In this document: positions 43,000 through 52,560 of the stretch, one piece after another | Position numbering within the stretch: the first letter of the stretch is position 1 | Layout of the letters: every line of letters begins with the position of its first letter | NCBI RefSeq assembly: GCF_001719065.1 | Contig: NZ_LWAF01000012.1 | Location: 1-60,643 of the forward strand | Length of the DNA: 60,643 nt | Origin: Fervidobacterium thailandense | Lineage (GTDB): Bacteria; Thermotogota; Thermotogae; Thermotogales; Fervidobacteriaceae | Direction: 5' to 3' | Notes under the pieces: model-generated | What the model was told of the DNA's origin: nothing | Database searches by the model: none | Seen by the model: the letters and a program-made list of their open reading frames with translations, nothing else | Position numbers and translations under genes: made by a program

Positions 43000-43751
43000 T
43001 GCTCATCACCAACCTTGTCGACAAAAACTCCGAGTGGGTATTCTGGTACCATGTGTTCCTCAAGCCACTTCAAAGCGGAAACTGGATCGATACCCCAGTT
43101 TGTCGGACAGGTGGAGAGTACTTCCACCATTCCAAAACCAAGTCCTTTTATTTGCGCCAAGAACGCTTTTTTGATTGCCTTTTTTGTCTTCTGAACATCT
43201 TGTGGTGTGTTCACTTTCGTCCTGGCAAGGAATGCTACTCCGCGAGCTTCTTTGATTATTTCCGCAACGTGCAACGGATAACCGTCGTTATCCGCTTTAC
43301 GGCCGTATGGTGTGGTGGTTGTCTTCATTCCCAGGAGCGTTGTTGGTGCCATTTGGCCACCCGTCATTCCGTAGATAGCGTTGTTCACGAAGATCGTGGT
43401 GATCTTCTCTCCCCTGTTTGCCGCGTGAACAATCTCCGCCGTACCTATTGCTGCAAGGTCACCGTCGCCTTGGTAGGTAAAGACGTACAGGTCCGGTCTT
43501 GCACGTTTCATTCCAGTAGCGACCGCTGGTGCCCTTCCGTGTGCTGCAACCGTGGCGTCGGTGTTGAAGAATTGGTAGGCGAAGACCGAGCAACCGATAG
43601 GTGCAACCGCTATAGTTTTTTCGCGAATTCCAAGCTCGTCTATAACCTCGGCAATCAATCTATGTATGATTCCATGGGTACATCCTGGACAGTACGTAAA
43701 TTCACGTTGTGTTAAGCTTTCTGGGCGCTTTAGAATTACTTGGAAAGCCAT
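42996..43751 (-). CDS. korB: 2-oxoacid:ferredoxin oxidoreductase, beta (TPP) subunit
   Basis: Thiamine diphosphate-binding subunit, 251 aa. The Mg-TPP motif begins GDGDLAAIG and ends [22 protein letters not shown] near the N-terminus carries conserved cysteines of this short beta class. It decarboxylates the 2-oxo acid and passes electrons to ferredoxin via the other subunits. It begins 25 bases after korA. Confidence 0.92.
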   Translation of the reverse strand: MAFQVILKRPESLTQREFTYCPGCTHGIIHRLIAEVIDELGIREKTIAVAPIGCSVFAYQFFNTDATVAAHGRAPAVATGMKRARPDLYVFTYQGDGDLAAIGTAEIVHAANRGEKITTIFVNNAIYGMTGGQMAPTTLLGMKTTTTPYGRKADNDGYPLHVAEIIKEARGVAFLARTKVNTPQDVQKTKKAIKKAFLAQIKGLGFGMVEVLSTCPTNWGIDPVSALKWLEEHMVPEYPLGVFVDKVGDEQ

Positions 43752-43776
43752 TTATTGTACCTCCCTTCGATTTTCC

Positions 43777-44838
43777 TCAAACATTGAGGAACTTCTTCAA
43801 AGCTTCAAGGATTTCATCCGGCGTTGGGACGACGCCTCCCATTCTGCCGTAGAACTCTATTCTTGCATGATCTTTTACGGCAAGTTTTACGTCTTCGAGC
43901 ATCTGTCCCATGTTCATTTCAACGTCCAAAATTAACTTTTTGCCTTTCGATATTTCCTCAAGTCTTTCGTACGGGAACGGCCAGAGTGTTATTGGCCTGA
44001 AAAGTCCGGCTTTGATGCCTTCTTTTCTCGCTTGCTCGACAACGCTCTTTGCAATCCTACCAACAGTTCCGAAGGCCGTGATTACAATTTCCGCATCCTC
44101 AAGTTTATACTCTTCCCAGCGTTTTTCATTTGCCTCGATTTTTCTAAGTTTCTCGACGATCTCAAGGTTCATTTTCTCCAGTACGTACGGGTCTATATCG
44201 AATGATACGATGATGTGTTTTTCCCTGCCATTTGCGCCGGTGAGTGCCCAGTCGTCGTGTTTTGGGAGAGTATTCAAATCCCTGAACTCGGGGAACGTAA
44301 CAGGTTCCATCATTTGACCAATAACACCATCAGCGATGATAACTACGGGGGTTCTGTATTTATCGGCCAGGTCGAACGCTAAAACGGTCAGATCGACGGC
44401 TTCTTGAACTGTCGATGGCGCTAGCACTATCAGCTTGTAATCCCCGTGTCCGCCACCTTTCGTTGCCTGCCAGTAGTCACCTTGCGAAGGTTGGATGTCT
44501 CCAAGTCCTGGACCTCCCCTGACAACGTTCACCAACACGGCGGGCAATTGTGCACATGCCATGTAGGAGATTCCTTCTTGCATCAGGCTGAAGCCTGGGG
44601 AGGATGTAGATGTCATCACACGTGTACCAGTACATGCCGCTCCGTAAACCATGTTTATCGTTGCAACTTCGCTCTCAGTTTGGAGGAATGTTCCTCCCAC
44701 CTCGGGCATTCTTTTGGACATGTACTCCGGCAATTCGTTTTGCGGTGTGATGGGGTATCCGAAAAACAATCGACAACCAGCTCTAATAGCGGCTTCACCT
44801 ATTGCCTCCGTTCCCTTTACCAGAACTCTTTCAGCCAT
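43777..44838 (-). CDS. korA: 2-oxoacid:ferredoxin oxidoreductase, alpha subunit
   Basis: Alpha subunit, 353 aa, with the pyrimidine-binding domain: GYPITPQNELPEYM, ETESEVATINMVYGAA, TSTSSPGFSLMQEGISYM and VVRGGPGLGDIQPSQGDYWQ. I start at the ATG at 44838 after GAGGAGG; the frame extends 11 codons upstream. It resembles the archaeal and Thermotogota KorA/VorA group. It lies 34 bases after the ferredoxin-like subunit. Confidence 0.92.
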   Translation of the reverse strand: MAERVLVKGTEAIGEAAIRAGCRLFFGYPITPQNELPEYMSKRMPEVGGTFLQTESEVATINMVYGAACTGTRVMTSTSSPGFSLMQEGISYMACAQLPAVLVNVVRGGPGLGDIQPSQGDYWQATKGGGHGDYKLIVLAPSTVQEAVDLTVLAFDLADKYRTPVVIIADGVIGQMMEPVTFPEFRDLNTLPKHDDWALTGANGREKHIIVSFDIDPYVLEKMNLEIVEKLRKIEANEKRWEEYKLEDAEIVITAFGTVGRIAKSVVEQARKEGIKAGLFRPITLWPFPYERLEEISKGKKLILDVEMNMGQMLEDVKLAVKDHARIEFYGRMGGVVPTPDEILEALKKFLNV

Positions 44839-44872
44839 ATCAAGACCTCCTCGATGCGTTATTGTTTTCAAT

Positions 44873-45103
44873 TTACGCGCTCTCGACTTCTCGGTAGACG
44901 GTTATGCACACATCCGGACACATGTTATAGCAAAATCCACAAGCGATACACTTCTCAACGTACTTTGGTTCGGCGGGATGGTAACCTTTCGAGTTAAACC
45001 CTTCGCTGAAAGTGATAACTTTCATCGGACAAACACTGATGCACAGACCACAGCCTTTACACCTTTCCTGGTCGATCTCTATCTTTCCCTTAACCCTTGG
45101 CAT
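44873..45103 (-). CDS. korD: 2-oxoacid:ferredoxin oxidoreductase, delta (2[4Fe-4S]) subunit
   Basis: 76-residue ferredoxin-like subunit with two complete cluster motifs, CKGCGLCISVCP and CIACGFCYNMCP. It transfers electrons from the TPP subunit to external ferredoxin. It precedes korA in the operon. A three-copy 9-bp repeat lies just upstream of its start. Confidence 0.93.
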   Translation of the reverse strand: MPRVKGKIEIDQERCKGCGLCISVCPMKVITFSEGFNSKGYHPAEPKYVEKCIACGFCYNMCPDVCITVYREVESA

Positions 45104-45118
45104 CTTGGCACCTCCAAT

Positions 45119-45145
45119 CGGTATAATTGGTATAATCGGTATAGG
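45119..45145. repeat. Three-copy 9-bp tandem repeat
   Basis: Units CGGTATAAT, TGGTATAAT and CGGTATAGG in a row on the plus strand, in the 55-base gap before korD. Probably a slippage expansion. The TATAAT-like units on the plus strand are unlikely to be functional promoters, since no plus-strand gene follows. Confidence 0.7.
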
Positions 45146-45158
45146 ATAATCGATGAGT

Positions 45159-45806
45159 TTAGAATTTTTCCATCTCGATGAATCTACGAATTCTGAAAAC
45201 CGGAAATTTGAAATTATCGGCGTTTACGAAATCCGGAACAACTGTGAACTTCACGGGCACCTCGATGATTTCCGACACCTTCGACAGGATCTCCTCGCCT
45301 CTGTGGATCAGTTCGGGGGTTGTTTCATAGGAAAGGTTTGCGTTGTTTATTAGATAATCCACTTTGATACGTGCAACGCTTCTGAGAATTTCGTAGGCCT
45401 TTATTATCCCGTCCACCGTTGAGGAGAACGGTCTTGCGATGTTGACCACCATGCATATCTCGGCATCACCAAGGTACGGTTTTAGATACCCAAGCACCAC
45501 CACACCGTTCTCTTCCCCACCGACATCGATCACCGTTTTGTACTCTTCGTTAACCAAGTATCCAATTGCGGCACCAGTTATGATAGGCAAATCCGCGTTT
45601 CGTAGAGCTCCTTTCGGGTAAACCGTCACTAATCCGAGCTCCTCAAGTTTTTCGGCAACATCCCGTGTCCTGAAGTAGGGGGAGATGATATCCCCATCGA
45701 TAATGGCCACTTTCTCGTGTTCCTCTCTGAGTTTTAAAGCCCAGTTTATCGCAACTTCCGTCTTTCCACTTCCAAAAAGACCTATAAAAGCGTAGTTTTT
45801 GGGCAT
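45159..45806 (-). CDS. P-loop ATPase of the MinD/CobQ type, in the kor-buk operon
   Basis: 215 residues. The Walker A-like GLFGSGKTEVAINWAL occurs at residues 9-24, followed by VAIIDGDIISPYFRTRD, VIDVGGEENGVVVLGYL (Walker B region) and LINNANLSYET. The overall arrangement is that of SIMIBI-class ATPases, but its specific family is unknown to me. It is embedded between the acyl kinase and ferredoxin-subunit genes, so it may help assemble or regulate the oxidoreductase (inference). There is no membrane segment. Confidence 0.7.
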   Translation of the reverse strand: MPKNYAFIGLFGSGKTEVAINWALKLREEHEKVAIIDGDIISPYFRTRDVAEKLEELGLVTVYPKGALRNADLPIITGAAIGYLVNEEYKTVIDVGGEENGVVVLGYLKPYLGDAEICMVVNIARPFSSTVDGIIKAYEILRSVARIKVDYLINNANLSYETTPELIHRGEEILSKVSEIIEVPVKFTVVPDFVNADNFKFPVFRIRRFIEMEKF

Positions 45807-45836
45807 TACTTCACCTTCTTGGTTTCCGTTCCACCG

Positions 45837-46944
<1,108 letters not shown>

Positions 46945-46951
46945 TCAATTT

Positions 46952-47851
46952 TTAGCACTTGTTTTCTACCATCAGACACGTTAAGGCAATTGAGAGTAGC
47001 TTTGTTTCGTCGCTGTCGGCTCTCGAAGTTAACGCGACCGGGCACTTGGCACCGACGATAACCGATGCTACCTTCGCACCAGCCAGGAAGACCATCGCTT
47101 TGTAAAAGATATTCCCGGCTTCTATGTCCGGCATTATCAGAATATCGGCATCACCAGCTACTGGACTGACGATTCCCTTGTGCTCAGCTGCTTCTTTCGA
47201 AACGGCATTATCCAGTGCGAACGGTCCATCGACTATACAACCTTTAATCTGACCTCGATCGGCCATCTTTGAGAGAATTGCGGCGTGCAACGTATCCTCC
47301 ATCTTCGGGTTGACGATCTCGATGGCACCCAAGATTGCAACTTTGGGTTTTTCAATTTCGAGAGCTTTTTTTGCGACCAAAACGGCGTTCTCGATGAGGT
47401 GGACTTTTTGCTCGAGGTCTGGATCGATCGTCATTCCCGCATCGGTAACAACAAGGAGTTTATGGTAAAGCGGGGTTTCGAAGATACTCACAAGCGACAT
47501 CGTTCTTCCGGTCTTTAAACCGTATTCGTCCTTTAAAACTGCTTTCATCAAGTCTCCGGTTTTGATGTTTCCCTTCATCACGAAGTGGGCCTTTCCCTCG
47601 ACAACGGCCTTCACCGCATCGTCGGCTGGGTTTGCGGATTCGGTGATTTGGAACTTTGAGATGTCTATGTTCAACGTTTCGGCAAGTTTCTTTATTTTCT
47701 CCACGTTCCCAAACAGTATTGCATCCACAATACCCTCTTTCGAGGCCATATCCAACGCTTTAAGTACAGCATCGTCATCGGCAGCCGCAACAGAAACGAT
47801 CCTTTTGCCAACCGATTTAGCTTTGTCGAGCAACTCAACAAGATTTTTCAT
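46952..47851 (-). CDS. ptb: Phosphate butyryltransferase
   Basis: Exchanges CoA for phosphate on butyryl-, isobutyryl- or related acyl-CoA, 299 aa. Motifs: FVMKGNIKTGDLMKAVL, VTDAGMTIDPDLEQKVHLI, ILGAIEIVNPKM and GCIVDGPFALDNAVS. It links the ferredoxin oxidoreductase product with the kinases. Its ATG overlaps the buk2 stop (ATGA), and its stop is close before buk1. Confidence 0.93.
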   Translation of the reverse strand: MKNLVELLDKAKSVGKRIVSVAAADDDAVLKALDMASKEGIVDAILFGNVEKIKKLAETLNIDISKFQITESANPADDAVKAVVEGKAHFVMKGNIKTGDLMKAVLKDEYGLKTGRTMSLVSIFETPLYHKLLVVTDAGMTIDPDLEQKVHLIENAVLVAKKALEIEKPKVAILGAIEIVNPKMEDTLHAAILSKMADRGQIKGCIVDGPFALDNAVSKEAAEHKGIVSPVAGDADILIMPDIEAGNIFYKAMVFLAGAKVASVIVGAKCPVALTSRADSDETKLLSIALTCLMVENKC

Positions 47852-48921
47852 GGTTGCTCCCTCCAGACTTTCGGTTTCTCCTCACCGGTGAGAACTCTCA
47901 AAGCTCCGTACGCGAGCGCTTCCATTTCCATCTCTCCAGGCACCACGAAAATCGGTGCGAATTTGTAAACGTAAGACTTTATCATATTTACGAACCTTTC
48001 GCTATGGGCCATTCCACCGGTGAGAACGATGGCGTCCACCTTTCCTTTCAAGGCAACACACATCGCACCGATCTCCTGGGCAATCTGATAGGCCATCGCT
48101 TCAATAACTTCCAAGGCTTTTGGATCGTTCTCGGCCATCTTAAACGCTTCGCGTAAATCGTTCGTTCCGAGGTAAGCTACAAGACCACCTTTGCCAACAA
48201 ACATCTTCTTCAACTCATCTTTCGTGTACTTGCCAGAGTAAGCAAGTTTCACAACATCACCCACGGGGAGTTCGCCGGTACGTTCAACACTGAACGGTCC
48301 TTCGTCGTTTGCGTTGTTTACATCTATCATCCTGCCCTTTTCAAAAGGAGCAACCGAAATACCACTTCCAAGGTGCGCGATAACCATATTTGTCTCATCA
48401 AAGCGCTTACCTAACTCCTCGGCTATCCTCATTCCGACGATTCGCATGTTCAAAATGTGCGAAAGGCTCCGTCTTTCTATATCGCGTATACCACTTAGCC
48501 GTGCTTCCGGAATCATTTCGTCAACGCTCACAGGATCCGTTATGAAAACAGGAATGGGCTTAGAAGCCTTTTTTGAAAGCTCGTACGCGATAATCGCCGC
48601 GAGATTTGACGCGTGTTGGACCTTGGTCTTATTCATCAAGTAGTCAACCATGTATTCATCGACAATGTACGTACCACTCTCGACGGGCGGTAGAATCCCA
48701 CCACGTGCTGCAATCGCATCGAGCTCTTCCAAGGAAATGTTGTTCTTTGTCAAGAATTCCAACACGGCTCGCTCACGCATTTCACGTTGTTCCATAATTG
48801 TTTTGTACCTTTCAAGCTCCTCAACGCTGTGGGTAAGATTCTCCTGAATTTTTTTCATCTTATCCTCGAACAACGCAACTTTCGTACTTGTGGCCCCCGG
48901 ATTAATAACCAGTACCTTCAT
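47848..48921 (-). CDS. buk2: Butyrate kinase (copy 2)
   Basis: Second acyl kinase, 357 aa, clearly homologous to the copy downstream but diverged: VLVINPGATSTKVALFEDK, HLGSGISVAPFEKGR, NDEGPFSVERTGELP and LTGGMAHSERF. The divergence suggests different acyl preferences rather than a recent duplication. It overlaps the aminotransferase stop and the ptb start by 4 bases each. Confidence 0.93.
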   Translation of the reverse strand: MKVLVINPGATSTKVALFEDKMKKIQENLTHSVEELERYKTIMEQREMRERAVLEFLTKNNISLEELDAIAARGGILPPVESGTYIVDEYMVDYLMNKTKVQHASNLAAIIAYELSKKASKPIPVFITDPVSVDEMIPEARLSGIRDIERRSLSHILNMRIVGMRIAEELGKRFDETNMVIAHLGSGISVAPFEKGRMIDVNNANDEGPFSVERTGELPVGDVVKLAYSGKYTKDELKKMFVGKGGLVAYLGTNDLREAFKMAENDPKALEVIEAMAYQIAQEIGAMCVALKGKVDAIVLTGGMAHSERFVNMIKSYVYKFAPIFVVPGEMEMEALAYGALRVLTGEEKPKVWREQP

Positions 48922-50156
48922 CCTATCAACCCTTTCCTCTTACCGTATTCAACAACGACAGCCTTGAGTCTTTTGACGCCTTCGATTATTTTTTCTTCCG
49001 GTGGTAAACAGAACGAGAGCCTCATTGATGTTGAGACACTATCGTCAATTGTGAACGCTTGTCCTGGGATGTAGTAAATCATCTTCTCTTTGGCAATCTC
49101 GAACATGTCCATCGTGTCAAAACCATCTGGAAGTGTCAACCACGTGAAAAGACCACCTTGCGGGTTCACCCAGTGAACACCCTTGATATCTGCAAATTCT
49201 TCCTCGAGAGCTTTCATCATAACGTCCTTTTTCCTTTTGTAAAGTTCGATTCCGGGTTTGAGTTGTTCAAAGAGATCGTAGCGCTCAAGGTACCTTGCCG
49301 CGATCCTCTGGTTCAAACTCGGACTACAAAGGTCAGCAGCTTGTTTTGCTAAGGTTGCTTTTCTGACTATATCGGCACGTCCTATAATCATTCCTATCCT
49401 CAGTCCGGGGGTAAGGATCTTGCTGAACGTGTTGAGCAAAACTACCCTGTCTGGACCTGCGAGTTTGTAAAGTGCTGGCAGATGCTCTCCTTCGAACCTG
49501 AGCATACCGTAAGGATCATCCTCGATAACGAGTAAATCGTATTTTTCAGCGAGTTCTACGAGTCTTTTCCGTTTCTCGAGGCTCATCGTGACACCAGCCG
49601 GGTTGTGGAAATTCGGAACTGTGTATATGAACTTCACGTTTTTGATTTTTCCTTCGCTGTCGAGTTCCTTGAGTTTCCTTTCCAAGTAGTCGACGTCCAT
49701 TCCGTCGTCCTGGAGGGGGATCGTGATGAACTGCGGGAACATCATTCGGAAGGCACTCGCAGCACCGAGGTACACGGGGAATTCGACGATACAAATGCTG
49801 TCCTTATCGAGGAAGACACGCGCGAGTAAATCGAGAGCCTGTTGGGAACCTGTTGTAAAGAGTATATTCGGTCTGTCGATTCCCGTGATTCCGTACATTC
49901 TCTCGAGTAGCTTCGCGATCTGCTTAACCAGTTCATCATCACCTTCGGTAGTGTTGTACTGAAGGGTGTACGCATATTCTTTCTCTATTACCTCTTTCGC
50001 AATTTCGGCAAGTTCGTGCCTGGGGAATGTGTTTGGATCCGGAACACCTCCACCGAACGAAATTGAACCGGGTATTGATGCGTATTTTAGCAATTCGCGG
50101 ATGAGTGAGGACCTCAGATTTTTACCAGTCTCCGAAAGCTTTAACTCGATATCCAT
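48918..50156 (-). CDS. PLP aminotransferase (aminoadipate/branched-chain type)
   Basis: Fold type I aminotransferase of the class I/II group, 412 aa: SISFGGGVPDPNTFP, TTGSQQALDLLARVF, YTVPNFHNPAGVTMS, VIEDDPYGMLRFEG and the PLP lysine in NTFSKILTPGLRIG. Such enzymes act on 2-aminoadipate, branched-chain or aromatic amino acids. As first gene of an operon ending in a 2-oxoacid oxidoreductase, it probably supplies the 2-oxo acid. No DNA-binding domain precedes it, so it is not a MocR regulator. Confidence 0.9.
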   Translation of the reverse strand: MDIELKLSETGKNLRSSLIRELLKYASIPGSISFGGGVPDPNTFPRHELAEIAKEVIEKEYAYTLQYNTTEGDDELVKQIAKLLERMYGITGIDRPNILFTTGSQQALDLLARVFLDKDSICIVEFPVYLGAASAFRMMFPQFITIPLQDDGMDVDYLERKLKELDSEGKIKNVKFIYTVPNFHNPAGVTMSLEKRKRLVELAEKYDLLVIEDDPYGMLRFEGEHLPALYKLAGPDRVVLLNTFSKILTPGLRIGMIIGRADIVRKATLAKQAADLCSPSLNQRIAARYLERYDLFEQLKPGIELYKRKKDVMMKALEEEFADIKGVHWVNPQGGLFTWLTLPDGFDTMDMFEIAKEKMIYYIPGQAFTIDDSVSTSMRLSFCLPPEEKIIEGVKRLKAVVVEYGKRKGLIG

Positions 50157-50206
50157 GCACTACCACGCTCCCTTTTCAAAGTTGGGATTTTTCAACTTCC
50201 ACACTT

Positions 50207-50234
50207 ATAATAGCAAAAACGTGCCAAAGTTCAA
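50207..50234 (-). promoter_or_regulatory. Promoter of the aminotransferase-buk-ptb-kor operon
   Basis: Minus-strand TTGAAC, 16 bases, TATTAT, about 50 bases before the aminotransferase ATG. No other strong promoter was seen within the nine-gene run. Confidence 0.7.
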
Positions 50235-50341
50235 AACAGGACATCGCAAGTTTTAAATCGTTTTGCTAAGCATAGAGAAGAAAATCATAGTTTTTGCAAC
50301 TTGCAAATCTTTGCATGCAAAAAATTTCATCAGCGAGGATA

Positions 50342-50370
50342 TTGGCATTGACTTACGCGGGTTGTAAAAT
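50342..50370 (+). promoter_or_regulatory. Promoter of the serine-pathway pair
   Basis: TTGGCA, 17 bases, TAAAAT on the plus strand, about 80 bases before the start codon. A TTGCATGCAA palindrome at 50311-50320 lies just upstream and is a possible regulator site. Confidence 0.68.
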
Positions 50371-50447
50371 GAGTCTTGGAGTGGTCGAAAATGACTTTTG
50401 AAAATTCGATAGCATTTCTCTAAACCTTTTGAGGAGGAGGGAGCCGG

Positions 50448-51590
50448 ATGGTTAGAAGGTACTTGTTGTTATCACCAGGTCCAACACCCGTGCCACATGA
50501 GATACTTTTGGAGGGTGCAAAAGAAACAATTCACCATAGGACTCCGGAATTCGTGAAGATACTCGAGGAAACGCTTGAACTTTGCAAATACGTTTTCCAA
50601 ACAAAATACCCTGTCTATGTTTTGACCGCGTCAGGAACGGGTGCCTTGGAAACGGCAGTAGTTAACCTCGTTAGCCCCGGTGAAAAGGCTATCATCGTGA
50701 ACGCGGGTAAGTTTGGTGAACGATGGGTTAAGATCGCGCAGGCATACAATGTGAACGTCGTTGAAATCAAGCTCGATTGGGGTAAAGCGGTCACACCCGA
50801 GATGATCGAAAAGGCAATGAAAGAGCATCCGGATGCGAAAGTTGTCTTCACAACGTACAGTGAAACTTCAACGGGTACGGTTATCGACCTTGAAAACATC
50901 GCGAAACTGACGAAGGACACGGATGTAATTCTCGTTACGGACGCGGTCAGTGGCTTACTTGCCGAGCCGTTGAAAATGGATGAATGGGGTGTTGATGTTG
51001 TCGTCTCCGGTTCGCAGAAAGGTTGGATGCTACCTCCCGGCCTTGCGTTCATAGCGATCAACGACAAAGCGTACGCGAAGGTTGAGAAGTGCACAAATAG
51101 CAGGTACTACTTCGACCTAAGGCAGTACAAGAAGAGCTCTCCGGATAATCCATGGACAACGGCTGTTAACTTAATCTACATGCTAAACAAAGCGGTGAAG
51201 ATGATAAAAGAAGAAGGAATCGAGAACGTTTGGGAAAGACACAGACTCTACGGTGAAGCTACCAGAGCTGCGGTCAGGGAACTCGGTTTGACCTTCTTCT
51301 CCGAAAGGCCTGGTAACGTCCTGACAGCCGTCAACTCACCGGAGGGAATCCCGGCAAGCAAACTGACAAAGCTCATGAGGGACAAATACGGAGTCACGAT
51401 AGCGGCAGGTCAGGAACCAATGAAAGATGAAATTTTCAGAATCTCGCACCTTGGATACTTAACACCGTTTGATATCATCACCGGTATAACAGCCCTCGAA
51501 TTTGCACTCGCCGAGCTTGGTTACAAGGTACAGATCGGAAAAGGCGTACTTGCAGCTGAAGAAGTTCTCTTCAAAGGGTTGGTGAAATAA
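50448..51590 (+). CDS. Class V aminotransferase, serine-pyruvate / phosphoserine type
   Basis: PLP enzyme of the alanine-glyoxylate/serine-pyruvate family, 380 aa: [52 protein letters not shown] and the PLP lysine in [13 protein letters not shown]. It is directly followed by serA with a one-base overlap (TAATG), so it probably takes the SerC role, transaminating 3-phosphohydroxypyruvate. The family more often uses serine or alanine, so the exact reaction is inferred. The start follows GAGGAGGGAG. Confidence 0.9.
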   Translation: MVRRYLLLSPGPTPVPHEILLEGAKETIHHRTPEFVKILEETLELCKYVFQTKYPVYVLTASGTGALETAVVNLVSPGEKAIIVNAGKFGERWVKIAQAYNVNVVEIKLDWGKAVTPEMIEKAMKEHPDAKVVFTTYSETSTGTVIDLENIAKLTKDTDVILVTDAVSGLLAEPLKMDEWGVDVVVSGSQKGWMLPPGLAFIAINDKAYAKVEKCTNSRYYFDLRQYKKSSPDNPWTTAVNLIYMLNKAVKMIKEEGIENVWERHRLYGEATRAAVRELGLTFFSERPGNVLTAVNSPEGIPASKLTKLMRDKYGVTIAAGQEPMKDEIFRISHLGYLTPFDIITGITALEFALAELGYKVQIGKGVLAAEEVLFKGLVK

Positions 51591-52507
51591 TGCTAAGGAT
51601 ACATGTGAATGATCCTCTTGATAAACAGGCTACCGAAAAGCTAAAATCCATACCGAATGTTGAGGTCACATCTCAACATTACGAGAAAGAAGAGCTTTTG
51701 AAAATCATTCCGGAAGTTGATGTACTCATCGTAAGAAGTGCCACAAAGGTTACTGCAGACATTATCGAAGCAGGTACGAGACTAAAAATAATCGGTCGTG
51801 CCGGTACCGGGCTTGACAACATCGACGTTAAAGCCGCGGAAGCGAAGGGTATCAAAGTTCTCAACACACCTGGTGCGAACAGTATTTCCGTTGCCGAACT
51901 CACGATCGGACTGATGATCGCGTGCTCAAGGCATATTGCCCGTGGGACGATCGATCTCAAGAACGGCAAGTGGACAAAGAAGGAACTCGAGGGTCACGAA
52001 CTTTATGGAAGAACGGTCGGTATAATCGGTTTTGGAAACATCGGTCGTGAGGTTGCCAAGAGACTTTTGGCTTTCGACATGAGGGTGCTTGCGTACGATC
52101 CTTTCGTGAAGGAGACGGATATGCCTGTCCAGCTCGTTGACCTCGAGACGATCTACAGAGAGAGCGATTACATAACCATTCACGTGCCACTCACACCGGA
52201 GACGAAGAACATGATAAACAAGGAAACGTTTGCGAAGATGAAGGATGGGGTCATCATAATTAACGCGGCTCGCGGTGGGATAATCAACGAAGAGGATCTC
52301 TACGAGGCACTCGTGAGTGGCAAGGTGTACGCAGCAGGTCTTGATGTGTTCGAAGTCGAGCCACCGACGGACGAGCTGAGGCAGAAACTTCTGGCTTTAC
52401 CGAACGTCGTTGCAACTCCACATGTTGGTGCGTCCACGTTTGAAGCACAGGAAAGAGTTGGAATGCTACTTGTCGAAAGATTGATAAAAGAGATAGAGGC
52501 ATTGTAA
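51590..52507 (+). CDS. serA: D-3-phosphoglycerate dehydrogenase, short form
   Basis: NAD-dependent first step of serine synthesis, 305 aa. Motifs: GRAGTGLDNIDV, VGIIGFGNIGREVAKRL (NAD), INAARGGIINEEDLYEAL with the catalytic Arg region, DVFEVEPP and TPHVGASTFEAQ with the catalytic His. The C-terminal regulatory ASB/ACT domains of long SerA are absent, so serine feedback at this enzyme is not expected. Terminator at 52529. Confidence 0.93.
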   Translation: MLRIHVNDPLDKQATEKLKSIPNVEVTSQHYEKEELLKIIPEVDVLIVRSATKVTADIIEAGTRLKIIGRAGTGLDNIDVKAAEAKGIKVLNTPGANSISVAELTIGLMIACSRHIARGTIDLKNGKWTKKELEGHELYGRTVGIIGFGNIGREVAKRLLAFDMRVLAYDPFVKETDMPVQLVDLETIYRESDYITIHVPLTPETKNMINKETFAKMKDGVIIINAARGGIINEEDLYEALVSGKVYAAGLDVFEVEPPTDELRQKLLALPNVVATPHVGASTFEAQERVGMLLVERLIKEIEAL

Positions 52508-52528
52508 TAAATGGAAATAAGCAACCAA

Positions 52529-52560
52529 AACGGGAAGGCTCAATGCCTTCCCGTTTTTTT
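52529..52560. terminator. Bidirectional terminator between serA and the HD-GYP gene
   Basis: AACGGGAAGGC, five bases, GCCTTCCCGTT then TTTTTT on plus; on minus the stem is followed by TTTTGGTTGC. It serves two convergent genes and touches the stop codon of the minus-strand one. Confidence 0.9.
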
